Source of the DNA: Deinococcus yavapaiensis KR-236
Lineage (GTDB): Bacteria; Deinococcota; Deinococci; Deinococcales; Deinococcaceae
Assembly: GCF_003217515.1 (NCBI RefSeq)
Contig: NZ_QJSX01000014.1
Location: forward strand, 62,001 to 126,000
Length of the DNA stretch: 64,000 bases
Reading direction: 5' to 3'
The notes under the pieces were generated by a model that saw nothing but the letters and a program-made list of their open reading frames with translations, had not been told where the DNA came from and did no database searches. Of the stretch, positions 25,107-33,856 are shown in pieces (the first letter of the stretch is position 1; every line of letters starts with the position of its first letter). The translations under genes were made by a program, and so were the position numbers.

Positions 25107-26285
25107 ATGACGGTTTCCACCCGTGATCCTATTGCCGAGGTCGTGCCCGCCGTCGTCTCGTGGCGTCGCCACTTGCACCAGCATCCCGAGTTGTCCTTTC
25201 ACGAGCACGAAACGGCCGCGTACGTGGAAAACGTGCTGCGATCGTTTTCCGGCCTGGAAATCTCGCGTCCCACTCAAACGAGCGTCCTGGCGGTCCTCAA
25301 GGGTGAGGCGGGGCCGGGCAAGACGGTGTTGTTGCGCGCGGACATGGACGCGTTGCCCATTCAGGAGGAAAACGACTTCGAGTTCACGTCGAGCAAACCC
25401 GGCGTGATGCACGCCTGCGGACACGACGGACACACGGCGATGCTGCTCGGCGCGGTGAAGGTGTTGTCGGAGATGCGCTCGGAGCTCAGCGGCGAAATTC
25501 GCTTCATCTTCCAGCACGCCGAAGAGCTCTTTCCGGGCGGCGCGCAGGAAGTGGTGGACGCGGGCGTGATGAACGGCGTGGACCTCGCCGTGGGCGCCCA
25601 CTTGATTTCCCTCGTGCCGACGGGCCTCATCGCCGTGAAGGCGGGCGCGCTCATGGCGGCGCCCGACACCTTCGACATCAAGGTGCGCGGACGCGGCGGG
25701 CACGCGGCGAGTCCGCACGAAACGGTCGACCCGATCCTGATCGCGGCGCACGTCGTGACGAATCTGCAAAGCATCGTGTCGCGGCAACTCAATCCCATCG
25801 AGCCGCTCGTGGTGAGCGTCACGCAGTTCCACGCGGGCACGGCGGACAACGTCATTCCGGAGACCGTGCAGATCGGAGGCACGGTGCGGTCGTTCGATCC
25901 GGCGCTGCGCGAGCAGGTTCCGGGCTGGATGGAGCGCATCGTGAAGGGCCTGACGGAAGCGCACGGCGCGTCGTACGAGTTCGCGTATCAACAAGGTTAC
26001 CGCGCGGTCATCAACGACGCGGAGGTGACGGCGCGTCTGCAAGACGTCGTGCGCGACACGCTGGGCGCCGAGCGGCTCTTGGAGGCGAAACCCACGATGG
26101 GCGGCGAGGACTTCAGCGCCTACATGACGAAGGCGCCGGGAGCGTTCTTCTTCATCGGGGCGGGCAACGCCGAGGCGGGCATCACGGCGCCGCATCATCA
26201 CCCGAAGTTCACGGTCGACGAGGCGTCGTTCGAGGCGGGCGTGCGAGTGCTGGTGGAGACGGGGCGTCGCTTCTCCGGCGCTTGA
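25107..26285 (+). CDS. M20 family amidohydrolase (hippurate/N-acyl-amino-acid type)
   Basis: A 392-residue cytosolic zinc amidohydrolase that cleaves N-acyl amino acids or related amides. The metal site is C104 and H106 in MHACGHDGHTAM, with H137, E139 and E140 in FQHAEELFPGG and the C-terminal MGGEDFSAY and HHHPKF. The dimerisation domain begins near residue 185 (VKAGALMAAPDTFDIKVRGRGGHAA). AAGGAGGT with ideal spacing marks ATG 25107. It is a single-gene unit followed by two hairpins. Confidence 0.93.
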   Translation: MTVSTRDPIAEVVPAVVSWRRHLHQHPELSFHEHETAAYVENVLRSFSGLEISRPTQTSVLAVLKGEAGPGKTVLLRADMDALPIQEENDFEFTSSKPGVMHACGHDGHTAMLLGAVKVLSEMRSELSGEIRFIFQHAEELFPGGAQEVVDAGVMNGVDLAVGAHLISLVPTGLIAVKAGALMAAPDTFDIKVRGRGGHAASPHETVDPILIAAHVVTNLQSIVSRQLNPIEPLVVSVTQFHAGTADNVIPETVQIGGTVRSFDPALREQVPGWMERIVKGLTEAHGASYEFAYQQGYRAVINDAEVTARLQDVVRDTLGAERLLEAKPTMGGEDFSAYMTKAPGAFFFIGAGNAEAGITAPHHHPKFTVDEASFEAGVRVLVETGRRFSGA

Positions 26286-26297
26286 GCGAGACAACTT

Positions 26298-26318
26298 GAG
26301 CTTCGTTGCACGAAGCTC
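26298..26318 (+). terminator. Hairpin after the amidohydrolase gene (first)
   Basis: Nine-bp stem (26298-26306/26310-26318), loop TGC, 13 nt past the stop. Confidence 0.5.
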
Positions 26319-26325
26319 TCAGAAG

Positions 26326-26353
26326 GAGGCCACTGAAACGATTAGGTGGCCTC
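26326..26353 (+). terminator. Hairpin after the amidohydrolase gene (second)
   Basis: Stem GAGGCCAC/GTGGCCTC around a 12-nt loop, followed by TTCGCTTTC; probable terminator that insulates the following LacI operon. Confidence 0.6.
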
Positions 26354-26381
26354 TTCGCTTTCATCTACGTATGACGATCTC

Positions 26382-26410
26382 TTGACAAGCGTCGAGGGCG
26401 GGCGTGTAAT
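26382..26410 (+). promoter_or_regulatory. Promoter of the lacI-mal operon
   Basis: A consensus TTGACA (26382-26387), a 17-bp spacer and TGTAAT (26405-26410). The expected start site near 26417 lies inside operator O1, so bound repressor would block initiation. Confidence 0.85.
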
Positions 26411-26413
26411 GCC

Positions 26414-26427
26414 TGTAACCGATTACA
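26414..26427. promoter_or_regulatory. Operator O1 (LacI-family site)
   Basis: TGTAACCGATTACA, a near-palindrome with one half-site change from O2, immediately after the -10 box. Confidence 0.75.
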
Positions 26428-26467
26428 AGAAGTGCTCACCGCTGCTCAGGGGTGCGCTCCGCTTCGC

Positions 26468-26481
26468 TGTAACCGGTTACA
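26468..26481. promoter_or_regulatory. Operator O2 (LacI-family site)
   Basis: TGTAACCGGTTACA, a perfect 14-bp palindrome with the central CG step typical of LacI-family sites. Its centre is 54 bp from that of O1, close to five helical turns, so a looped tetramer or two dimers on one face is possible. Confidence 0.8.
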
Positions 26482-26493
26482 GCCAGGAGGTTC

Positions 26494-27483
26494 ATGAAGC
26501 CGACCATCGAGGACATCGCCAAAGCGTCCGGCGTCTCCAAAGGAACCGTCAGCCGTGTGCTCAACGGCCACCGATCCGTCGCGCCCGCGACGCGTGAACG
26601 CGTCCTAGGCATCATGAGCCACTTCGGCTACCAACCCGACCCGATCGCTCGTCACCTCTCGTGGCGAACCGGGCGCGCCCTCGGCTTGTCGCTCATGCCG
26701 GGCGATTCGCTGCTCTCGCCGTACCACGTCCTCTTTCGCCGCGCGCTCGAGCGCGAAACGGCCTCGCTCGGCTTCGCCCTGCAAGACCTCACGGGATCGC
26801 TGGCCGCCTTGTCGCACTTGCCGAGCGCCCTGCTCGTCATGAACGTCAGCGACGACGACGAGCGCCTCGTGTTCCTACGCCGCCGCGAAGTGCCCGCCGT
26901 CGTCGTCGGTCACCACCCCGAGTGGGCGTGGGTCGCGCCGGACGACAAGGGCGGCGCCGAACTCGCCGCGCGGCACCTCGTGGCCCTCGGACACCGCGAC
27001 CTGATCTTCATCGGAGACGGTCCGAGTCAAGTCGCGCAAGATCGGCGGCTCGGCTTCGTCGAAACGGCGAACGCGCTCGGCGCCCACGTGAGCTGCGTTC
27101 CCGCCGACTTCTCCGCCCTGGGCGGTTACCGAGCGGCGCGGCGCGCTTGGGAAGGCGGGCTGCGCGGCACGGGCGTCTTCGTCGGATGCGACGAGGCGGC
27201 CGTCGGCGTGATCGCGGCCCTCGTCGACCTCGGCTTGCGCGTGCCTTCCGACGTCTCGGTGATCGGCTTCGACGGTCTGCCCGAACTGCCGTCGACGGGC
27301 GCGTTCCTCGGGCTCCAGCTCAGCACGGTCGCGCAAGACATCGAACGCATCGCCACGACCGCCTTGGAGCTCGTCCTCGCCGCGCTCGACCGCCCTGTCG
27401 AGGAGCGAATCGCCCGCGGCGTCCACGTCCCCGTGCAACTCGTCGTCGGAAACACGACGGCACCTCTAGGAGGAACGGTATGA
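26494..27483 (+). CDS. LacI family transcriptional regulator (sugar operon repressor)
   Basis: A 329-residue repressor. The N-terminal HTH TIEDIAKASGVSKGTVSRVLNG and the hinge helix SHFGYQPDPIARHL are standard, followed by a periplasmic-binding-protein-like sugar domain with VIGFDGLPEL near the end. It is the first gene of the operon and is preceded by its own two operators, so it is likely autoregulated. AGGAGG lies only 3 nt before the ATG, a tight spacing that may keep its translation low. Its TGA overlaps the ATG of the binding-protein gene. Confidence 0.93.
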   Translation: MKPTIEDIAKASGVSKGTVSRVLNGHRSVAPATRERVLGIMSHFGYQPDPIARHLSWRTGRALGLSLMPGDSLLSPYHVLFRRALERETASLGFALQDLTGSLAALSHLPSALLVMNVSDDDERLVFLRRREVPAVVVGHHPEWAWVAPDDKGGAELAARHLVALGHRDLIFIGDGPSQVAQDRRLGFVETANALGAHVSCVPADFSALGGYRAARRAWEGGLRGTGVFVGCDEAAVGVIAALVDLGLRVPSDVSVIGFDGLPELPSTGAFLGLQLSTVAQDIERIATTALELVLAALDRPVEERIARGVHVPVQLVVGNTTAPLGGTV

Positions 27484-28715
27484 AAAAGATTGTGCTTCTC
27501 GGTTTGGCTCTTTCCACCCTCGTCGGCGTGGCGTCCGCGCAGAACGTCACCATCAAGATCAACGGCTACGGCGGCACCGACCCCGCCGTCGTCGGCGACC
27601 TCATCAACCGCTTCGTGAAGCCCGCCGTCGCCAAGGACAACATCACCGTCGTGTACGAGCCGCTGCAAGGCGACTACAACCAATCGCTGACGAACTTGCT
27701 GTCGGCCGGCAACGCGGGTGACGTGTTCTACCTTCCGGGAGAAACGGTTCAAGCCTTCGCCGCGACGAACCGCCTGCTGCCCCTCAACGGCCTCGTCTCG
27801 TCCACGCCTTTCCTGGCGGCCTTGAATCGCACGTTCACGGTGAACGGCAAGCTGTACGCCATCGCCAAAGACACCAACTCCCTCGCGATCGTCTACAACA
27901 AGGACATCTTCGACGAGGCCAAGGTCGCGTACCCCAACGCGAACGACACGTGGACGACCTTCGCCGACAAGCTTCGCAAAGTTCGCCAAGCGCTCGGCAA
28001 CGACTACTATGGCATCTGCTTCCCGGCAGACTACGCCCGCATGGGCGCGTTTGCCTTCGCAGCGGGCTGGCGTCCCTTCGACAGCCAAGGCCGCACGAAC
28101 GTCAACACCGCGTCGTTCCGCCGCGCCTTCGACTTCTACACCGGCCTCGTGAAGGACAAGACGGCCATCCAACCCAGCGACCTCTCCGAAGGTTGGAGCG
28201 GCGGCTGCTTCGCGAAGGGCAAGGTCGCGGCGGCCATCGAAGGCAACTGGATCGTCAACTTCTTGCGTGACAGCGCGCCGAACCTCAAGTACGGCACGGC
28301 GCCCTTGCCCAAGGACCCCACGACGAACCGCCGCGGCAACTTCTTGTACACCGTCGGCTGGGCCATCAACGCCAACACCAAGAACAAGGACGCGGCCGTG
28401 AAGGTGTTGCAAGCCCTCACGAGCGTGCAAGCGCAAACGTACATCCTCGAGCAGGGCCTCGCGCTGCCGTCGCGCAGCGCCCTGCAACGCAACGCCTTCT
28501 TCACCAAGAACACGCCCGAGTCGCAGGCCGCGAACATCATCTTCCGCGGCTCCTCGGACGGCAACGTGCAAACGTACTCGGCGGGCCGCTACACCCTCAA
28601 CGACTTCCAACGCCCCATCAACGAGGCCCTCACCTCCGTCATGACCGGCCAGGCGACGACCGCGCAAGCGCTGCAACGCCTTCAAACGGCGCTCAACACG
28701 CTGCAACGCCGCTGA
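27480..28715 (+). CDS. Sugar ABC transporter substrate-binding protein (maltodextrin type)
   Basis: A 411-residue family-1 binding protein. Signal peptide MKKIVLLGLALSTLVGVASA has no lipobox cysteine. Binding-protein signatures are LSAGNAGDVFYLPGE, YNKDIFDEAKVAYP and IEGNWIVNFL. Linkage to a debranching-type glycosidase and LacI regulator suggests α-glucans, but that is inference. The ATG overlaps the regulator stop (ATGA). A hairpin follows the gene and could keep its mRNA more abundant than the permease part. Confidence 0.9.
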   Translation: MKKIVLLGLALSTLVGVASAQNVTIKINGYGGTDPAVVGDLINRFVKPAVAKDNITVVYEPLQGDYNQSLTNLLSAGNAGDVFYLPGETVQAFAATNRLLPLNGLVSSTPFLAALNRTFTVNGKLYAIAKDTNSLAIVYNKDIFDEAKVAYPNANDTWTTFADKLRKVRQALGNDYYGICFPADYARMGAFAFAAGWRPFDSQGRTNVNTASFRRAFDFYTGLVKDKTAIQPSDLSEGWSGGCFAKGKVAAAIEGNWIVNFLRDSAPNLKYGTAPLPKDPTTNRRGNFLYTVGWAINANTKNKDAAVKVLQALTSVQAQTYILEQGLALPSRSALQRNAFFTKNTPESQAANIIFRGSSDGNVQTYSAGRYTLNDFQRPINEALTSVMTGQATTAQALQRLQTALNTLQRR

Positions 28716-28726
28716 AGCTCGCCCCG

Positions 28727-28766
28727 AGCTCGCCTGGGGGTGAAGGTCCTCGCCCCTCGGCGAGCT
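28727..28766 (+). terminator. Intra-operon hairpin between binding protein and permease
   Basis: Stem AGCTCGCC/GGCGAGCT with an inner GGGG/CCCC pairing, followed by TCTTTTGG. It would act as a partial terminator or 3' stabiliser, a common way to make more binding protein than permease. Confidence 0.6.
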
Positions 28767-28782
28767 TCTTTTGGAGGTCGAC

Positions 28783-29880
28783 ATGAATGCACAACAACGG
28801 TCGGTGGTGGCGGCGGCCATTTTGTTCCTGGCGCCTTTCCTCGCGACCCTCGCCGTGTTCTTCGTGTACGCGTTCTGTCGCGCCGTGTACTTCAGCTTCA
28901 CGAACTACAACCTCTTCGATCAGATGAACTTCGTCGGGCTGCGTAACTACGCCGCGATCTTCGGCGACAATCTCTTTTTGTCGGCGCTGCGCAACACGCT
29001 TCTGTTTTCGTTGATCACCACGGCCCTGCAAACGATCCTCGCGCTCTTGATGGCGAACGTCCTCAACCAGAAGGTCAAGGGCATCACCTTCTTCCGCACG
29101 GCGTGGTACATGCCTTCCATCACGTCCAGCGTCGTCATCGGCTTGATCTTCTTGTGGCTCTTTCAGCGCGTCGGCCTCGCCAACTACTTGCTGACGCAAA
29201 TCTCGAATTACGGCTCGGCCATCATGACCTTCCTGCTGGTACTCGTCGCGGTCCAGATCGTCCAGGTCGTGCTGGAGCGCGCCCGTCGGCTGCCCGCTTC
29301 CTGGTTCGATCCCGCACTCGCGGTCGTGAGCGCCCTGATCGCTTTGATCGTGACGTGGCTCCTCGTGAACTTCGGCGTGGTTCGCATCGGTGACAATCCC
29401 GCCGTGAACATCACGTACTACGCCACGCAGGAAAAACTCTTCGGCTTCCTGCCCGTGCCGCTCGCCACGATCATCGCGCAAAACGTCTTCACGACCGTCC
29501 CGACCTTGATGCTCTTCTTCTTGGCGGGCCTGCAAAACGTTCCCCGCGCGCTTTACGAGGCGGCCGAGATCGACGGCGCCACGAAAGCGCAGCAGCTTTT
29601 GTACGTGACCGTGCCGATGCTGCGCCCCGTGACGTTCTACGTGGTGACGGTCGGCCTCATCGGAACGCTGCAGATGTTCGACCAAGTGGCGATCATCGGC
29701 GACGCCGCGCCTTTGGAAAGCATCGTGACGCTGGCCTACTTCGTGTTCACACGCGTCTTCTCGGGCGGCGTCGCCGAGGCCGGTTTCGCCATGGCGGGCG
29801 CCGTGATCCTCGCGGCGATCACCCTCCTGATCGTGCTGCTTCAACGCCGCTTCTTCGTGTCCGACGAGGCTTTCCAATGA
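28783..29880 (+). CDS. Sugar ABC transporter permease (MalF-type) with extra membrane insert
   Basis: A 365-residue inner-membrane permease. Core MalF-type helices surround the EAA loop EAAEIDGATKAQQLL (259-273), the ATPase docking site. Between helix 4 (ending GLANYLL, 137) and ATIIAQNVFTTVPTLM there are about 85 additional residues with two hydrophobic stretches at about 147-163 and 179-198. Ordinary MalF-type permeases of this group have a short loop there and are about 290-300 residues long. GGAGGT precedes the ATG. It overlaps the next permease by 4 bp (ATGA). Confidence 0.9.
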   Translation: MNAQQRSVVAAAILFLAPFLATLAVFFVYAFCRAVYFSFTNYNLFDQMNFVGLRNYAAIFGDNLFLSALRNTLLFSLITTALQTILALLMANVLNQKVKGITFFRTAWYMPSITSSVVIGLIFLWLFQRVGLANYLLTQISNYGSAIMTFLLVLVAVQIVQVVLERARRLPASWFDPALAVVSALIALIVTWLLVNFGVVRIGDNPAVNITYYATQEKLFGFLPVPLATIIAQNVFTTVPTLMLFFLAGLQNVPRALYEAAEIDGATKAQQLLYVTVPMLRPVTFYVVTVGLIGTLQMFDQVAIIGDAAPLESIVTLAYFVFTRVFSGGVAEAGFAMAGAVILAAITLLIVLLQRRFFVSDEAFQ

Positions 29881-31430
29881 GCATCGCCACGAACACTCCC
29901 CAGGATTTCTCGCAGCGTCGACTCGACGACCGCTGGGTCGAGCGTCGCCGCTGGGCGCGTGCCGGTTGGGTCTACTTCTTCTTGCTCGTCTTGTCCTTCC
30001 TCTTCATCGGGCCGTTCTTCATGGGAACGATCTCGAGCTTCAAGGACAACGCGAACGAGTACCCGCCGCGCGTCATCATTCCGCAGCTCACGCCGAGCTT
30101 CATCGCCACGGCCGCCCGACTCGGCCGCGAAGGCGGCGGCGGCGCGTGGGACGGCGGCGTCACCCCGGGCGCGAACGTCACCTTCTCGTTCAAAATTCGA
30201 CAACCGCAAGGCGCGCCGCAAACGCCGCCGCAAATCGCCGTGCCCGCCCGACGTCCGGGCGGCGGTCTCGGAGCCGTACGGCCCGTCGCACTCGCCAACG
30301 AGTACGTGAAGGTCGCGGGACCCACCGTCGTTTCGCGTGAAGGCGACGTCGTCACGTACCGCGCAGTCGTCACGTACCCGCCCCTTACCAAAGTGACGGG
30401 CGAGCGGATCGTCGGCACGATTCCCGAAACGCAGAACTCGCCGAACTTGCAAGTACGTCTCGCGGGCGGGCAACTCGTAGATGTCACGCTCGACACGCCC
30501 GAAGCCCAAGGCGTGCAGTACACGCTCGGCTCGGCGCGCGACCAAGCGGTGGAGCTCGTGCGCGCCAACGGCAAGTACTACCTGCGAGGCCCGCTCATTC
30601 AACGCACGCCCTTCGACATCAACATCGAGCGCGGACAGGAATTCGTCTCCTCGGACTTGCCGCCCGCCGACATCCAGAACTTCGGCCGCAGCCTCTCCGT
30701 ACGCAACATCACGCCCGGCGTGATGGGCTACACCTTCAACAACTACCGCCGCGTCTTTCAAGAAAACGTGTCCGAGCGAACGGGAAGTTCACTCGTCCTG
30801 ACGTGGATCGGAAACTCCTTTCTGTACGCCTTCGTGCGGGTGATTGTGGCGATCATCTTCGCGAGCCTCGCCGGATACGCCCTCGCGCGCTTCAGCTTTC
30901 CCGGCAAGGAACTGTTGTTCGTGGTCGTGCTGTTCGTGCAAATGGTTCCGATTCAAGTGACGTTCATCAGCAACTACGTCATCTTGCGCGACCTCAGGCT
31001 CCTCAACATCGCGGGCCTCGTCCTCACCACCGGCATCGCGGCGGGCGCGGTGTTCCTCATGAAGCAGTTCTTCGAGGGTTTGCCGAAGGAACTGGAGGAA
31101 GCGGCCGCCATCGACGGCGCGTCGCCCTTCCAAACGTTCTGGCGCATCATGCTGCCGCAAGCGGGTCCCGCCTTGGGCGCGCTCTCCATCACCACCTTCC
31201 AAGGCGCGTGGAACGACTTCTTCTTGCCGCTCGTCGTGCTCAAGGGCAACGAGAGCCTTACCCTGCCGATCGGCCTGCTGTCCTTCCGCCAGTTCTACGG
31301 CGGCGCGGGCGGCGACTACGGCGCCTTGCTCGCCGGGGCGATCATCTCCGCCATTCCCGTCATCGTCTTGTTCATCGTCTTCCAGCGTTTCTTCGTCGAA
31401 AGCCAAGCGGGCAGCGCGGTAAAAGGGTAG
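29877..31430 (+). CDS. Sugar ABC transporter permease (MalG-type) with large external insert
   Basis: A 517-residue permease, far longer than the usual 270-300. Helix 1 is at about 30-49; the external loop to helix 2 (about 308-325) spans roughly 240 residues (65-300) and is Pro/Gly/Val-rich with β-strand character, e.g. VVSREGDVVTYRAVVTYPP. The membrane core is normal, including the EAA loop EEAAAIDGASPFQTF near 408. The insert would lie on the outer face where the binding protein docks, as the P2 loop of E. coli MalF does. No ATPase gene follows. Confidence 0.9.
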   Translation: MSIATNTPQDFSQRRLDDRWVERRRWARAGWVYFFLLVLSFLFIGPFFMGTISSFKDNANEYPPRVIIPQLTPSFIATAARLGREGGGGAWDGGVTPGANVTFSFKIRQPQGAPQTPPQIAVPARRPGGGLGAVRPVALANEYVKVAGPTVVSREGDVVTYRAVVTYPPLTKVTGERIVGTIPETQNSPNLQVRLAGGQLVDVTLDTPEAQGVQYTLGSARDQAVELVRANGKYYLRGPLIQRTPFDINIERGQEFVSSDLPPADIQNFGRSLSVRNITPGVMGYTFNNYRRVFQENVSERTGSSLVLTWIGNSFLYAFVRVIVAIIFASLAGYALARFSFPGKELLFVVVLFVQMVPIQVTFISNYVILRDLRLLNIAGLVLTTGIAAGAVFLMKQFFEGLPKELEEAAAIDGASPFQTFWRIMLPQAGPALGALSITTFQGAWNDFFLPLVVLKGNESLTLPIGLLSFRQFYGGAGGDYGALLAGAIISAIPVIVLFIVFQRFFVESQAGSAVKG

Positions 31431-31439
31431 TCTTTTCGG

Positions 31440-31477
31440 AACTTCGCCGCCTTTTCGAGAAGCGCGGCGGCGAAGTT
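31440..31477 (+). terminator. Hairpin between permease and debranching gene
   Basis: Perfect 12-bp stem (31440-31451/31466-31477). It ends one base before the TGGAG ribosome site of the next gene, so it may act as a processing or translation-control hairpin as well as a partial terminator. Confidence 0.55.
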
Positions 31478-31487
31478 TGGAGTCATC

Positions 31488-33371
31488 ATGTTCTCTTCTC
31501 GTAGTGTCTTGAAAGAAAACGAACTTTACTTCGTGGGCGACGGCACGTACGTCGCCGCCCACGGTGAGGCAGGCTTGTACCGCCGTGACACCCGCTTTCT
31601 GTCGCGTTACGAGTGGCGCCTCGACGGGGAACGTCCCCAACCGCTCGTGCAGCACGCACGGTTGCCGTGGTGGCTGCACGAGGTGGCAGGCAACGCCAAC
31701 CTCGGCTACACGATGCACACCGGCCTCACGCGCGACTTGCAGGTAACGGGCGCGGACTTGCGCGACCGCGTCCGCGTCACGCGCTACAAGGACGTCGCCC
31801 GTGAACTCAAGCTGTGGTTGTCGGCGGACTTCCGCGACATGTTCGAGGTGCGCGCGGCGGTCGGCGACGAGGGCGACTGGCCGACGATGGCCGCGCGCGG
31901 GGTGACCGCGCGTGCGGTCGAAGGCGGCGTCGAATTCGCCTACACGGCGTCCGACGGCTTGGCGACGCGCACCGTCGTTCAAACGACTCCACCGGGACGT
32001 TGGGACGGCGAGGGACTCGTCTGGAATCTCGCCGAGACGACGGACGTCGAGGTTCGCGTGTTCGCGCTCAAAGGAGACGAGACGCCGTCCGACACGGACG
32101 TGAACGCCCTCGTGCGCGATTACGAAGCGTGGGGCGACGCGAGCTTCACCTTGGCCGATCCGCGCGATCAAGGAGCGCTTCAGCAGTCTTTGCTGGACTT
32201 GCGCTCGTTGGTGTTCCGCACGCCGTACGGGCCCTTCCCGGCGGCGGGCCTTCCTTGGTTCGTCGCGCCGTTCGGGCGAGACTCGGTCATCATGGCGCTC
32301 TTGGTGCTGCCGCACCGCCCCGACCTCTCGCTCGGCGTCGCGCGCTACCTCGCGGCGAAGCAAGGCAAGCGGCACGATCCGCACACCTTGGAGCAGCCCG
32401 GCAAGATTTTGCACGAGGAGCGCGACGGAGAACTCACAAGGACGGGCAAAACTCCGCACCGCCCGTACTTCGGGACCGTGGACGCGACGCCCTTGTTCGC
32501 TTGGCTCGTTGGCGAGATCGCGCGGGTGGACGCGGCGGCAGGGCGCGAACTGCGTCCCAACCTCGAAGCGGCCTTGACGTGGATGGAGACGCTCGGCGAT
32601 CCGGACGGCGACGGCTTCTTGGAGTACACGCCCGATCGCAAGCAGGGCGGCATCGGCAACCAAGTGTGGAAGGACAGCGGCGACTCCACCTTCGATCAGC
32701 ACGGCCGCGACGCCGAAGGGCACATCGCGATCGTGGAGGTGCAAGGATACGCCTTCGCGGCGTACGAGGCCGCCGCCGACTTCTACGACCGCGAAGGCGA
32801 GGCGGCGTTGGCGGCGCGTTTCCGCGAGAAGGCCCGCACGTTGCAGCACAAGTTCCACGAAGCCTTCTGGTGGCCCGAGCGGTCCACGTACGTGCACGGC
32901 CTGAACGGCGACAAGACGCCCCTGAAGGTGCTCGTCTCGAACGCCGCGCACGCTTTGTGGACGGGCATCGTGCCTCGCGAGCACGCCGCCGACGTCACGA
33001 AGACGGCGCTCTCGCCGGAACTTTGGAGCGGCTGGGGCATTCGCACGCTCGGCGTGAACGAGCCGAGGTTCAATCCCGTCTCGTACCACAACGGCTCGGT
33101 GTGGCCGCACGACACGGCCGTTGCCGCGCTCGGCATGGCCCGCTACGGCCTGTTGGGCGAAGCGAAGCTCGTGGCGCGCGCCTTGTTCGACGCGGCCCGC
33201 TGGGCGCCCGACGCGCGACTGCCCGAACTCTTCGCGGGATTTTCGCGCGAGGACGGCCCGCCCGTTCCCTACCCCGCCGCGTGCCATCCGCAAGGGTGGG
33301 ACGCCGTGCTCCCCCTCGCCCTCGCGCACCTACTCGACGGCGTGGAGGCACTCAGCCGAGCGGCGGACTGA
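31488..33371 (+). CDS. Amylo-alpha-1,6-glucosidase / glycogen debranching-type protein
   Basis: A 627-residue protein with an N-terminal GDE_N_bis domain (FVGDGTYVAAHGEAGLYRRDTRFLSRYEWRL) and a C-terminal (α/α)6 barrel with GLPWFVAPFGRDSVIMAL and NPVSYHNGSVWPHDTA, the hallmarks of the GDE/GH63-like family. Candidate catalytic acids are the Asp in FGRDS and acidic residues near DSTFDQHGRDAEGH. The expected role is hydrolysis of branched or imported α-glucans in the cytosol. It is the last gene of the operon and probably acts on the sugars brought in by the importer. Confidence 0.88.
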   Translation: MFSSRSVLKENELYFVGDGTYVAAHGEAGLYRRDTRFLSRYEWRLDGERPQPLVQHARLPWWLHEVAGNANLGYTMHTGLTRDLQVTGADLRDRVRVTRYKDVARELKLWLSADFRDMFEVRAAVGDEGDWPTMAARGVTARAVEGGVEFAYTASDGLATRTVVQTTPPGRWDGEGLVWNLAETTDVEVRVFALKGDETPSDTDVNALVRDYEAWGDASFTLADPRDQGALQQSLLDLRSLVFRTPYGPFPAAGLPWFVAPFGRDSVIMALLVLPHRPDLSLGVARYLAAKQGKRHDPHTLEQPGKILHEERDGELTRTGKTPHRPYFGTVDATPLFAWLVGEIARVDAAAGRELRPNLEAALTWMETLGDPDGDGFLEYTPDRKQGGIGNQVWKDSGDSTFDQHGRDAEGHIAIVEVQGYAFAAYEAAADFYDREGEAALAARFREKARTLQHKFHEAFWWPERSTYVHGLNGDKTPLKVLVSNAAHALWTGIVPREHAADVTKTALSPELWSGWGIRTLGVNEPRFNPVSYHNGSVWPHDTAVAALGMARYGLLGEAKLVARALFDAARWAPDARLPELFAGFSREDGPPVPYPAACHPQGWDAVLPLALAHLLDGVEALSRAAD

Positions 33372-33419
33372 GCGGAGACAAACCCGCGTTCATCGTGGCG
33401 CACGGTGTTCCGAGAGGAA

Positions 33420-33425
33420 TACAGT
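33420..33425 (+). promoter_or_regulatory. Leaderless -10 box of the GNAT gene
   Basis: TACAGT, five bases, then ATG 33431. Confidence 0.5.
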
Positions 33426-33430
33426 GCGCC

Positions 33431-33856
33431 ATGACTTCTGTGACGCTTCGCCGCGCGACGATCTCCGACCTCGCCGTCCTCGTGACCCTGGGTGACGCGG
33501 CGGGGAACGCGGAACGACGGCGTCGCATCGAGGAGACGCTCGCAACGCGGGAAACGGTGCTCGCGCTTCGCGGTGACGAAGCGGTCGGGTACGGCGTGCT
33601 CGGCACGTTCTTCGACCGTCCGTTCGTCTCGCTCGTGTACGTCTCGCCGCCACATCGCCGCCGCGGAATCGCAGAGGCGCTCGTGCGCCACTTCGGCGCG
33701 CTGGACGCGCCGAAGGTCTTCTCGTCGACCAACCTCGGCAACGCCGCGATGCACGCCTTGTTCCGCAAGCTCGGCTGGATCGCGGCGGGAATGGTCGATC
33801 ATCTCGACGAGGGTGACCCCGAGGTGATCTACGTGCGCGTGACGTCCGTACAATGA
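33431..33856 (+). CDS. GNAT family N-acetyltransferase
   Basis: A 141-residue acetyl-CoA-dependent transferase. Motif A is VYVSPPHRRRGIAEALVRHF, with the R/Q-x2-G-x-G/A pyrophosphate loop as RRGIA, and motif B is STNLGNAAMHALFRKLGW. Substrate unknown. Leaderless from TACAGT. Its stop overlaps the DinB gene (ATGA), and that in turn overlaps the flavin reductase gene, so the three form one unit. Confidence 0.85.
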   Translation: MTSVTLRRATISDLAVLVTLGDAAGNAERRRRIEETLATRETVLALRGDEAVGYGVLGTFFDRPFVSLVYVSPPHRRRGIAEALVRHFGALDAPKVFSSTNLGNAAMHALFRKLGWIAAGMVDHLDEGDPEVIYVRVTSVQ

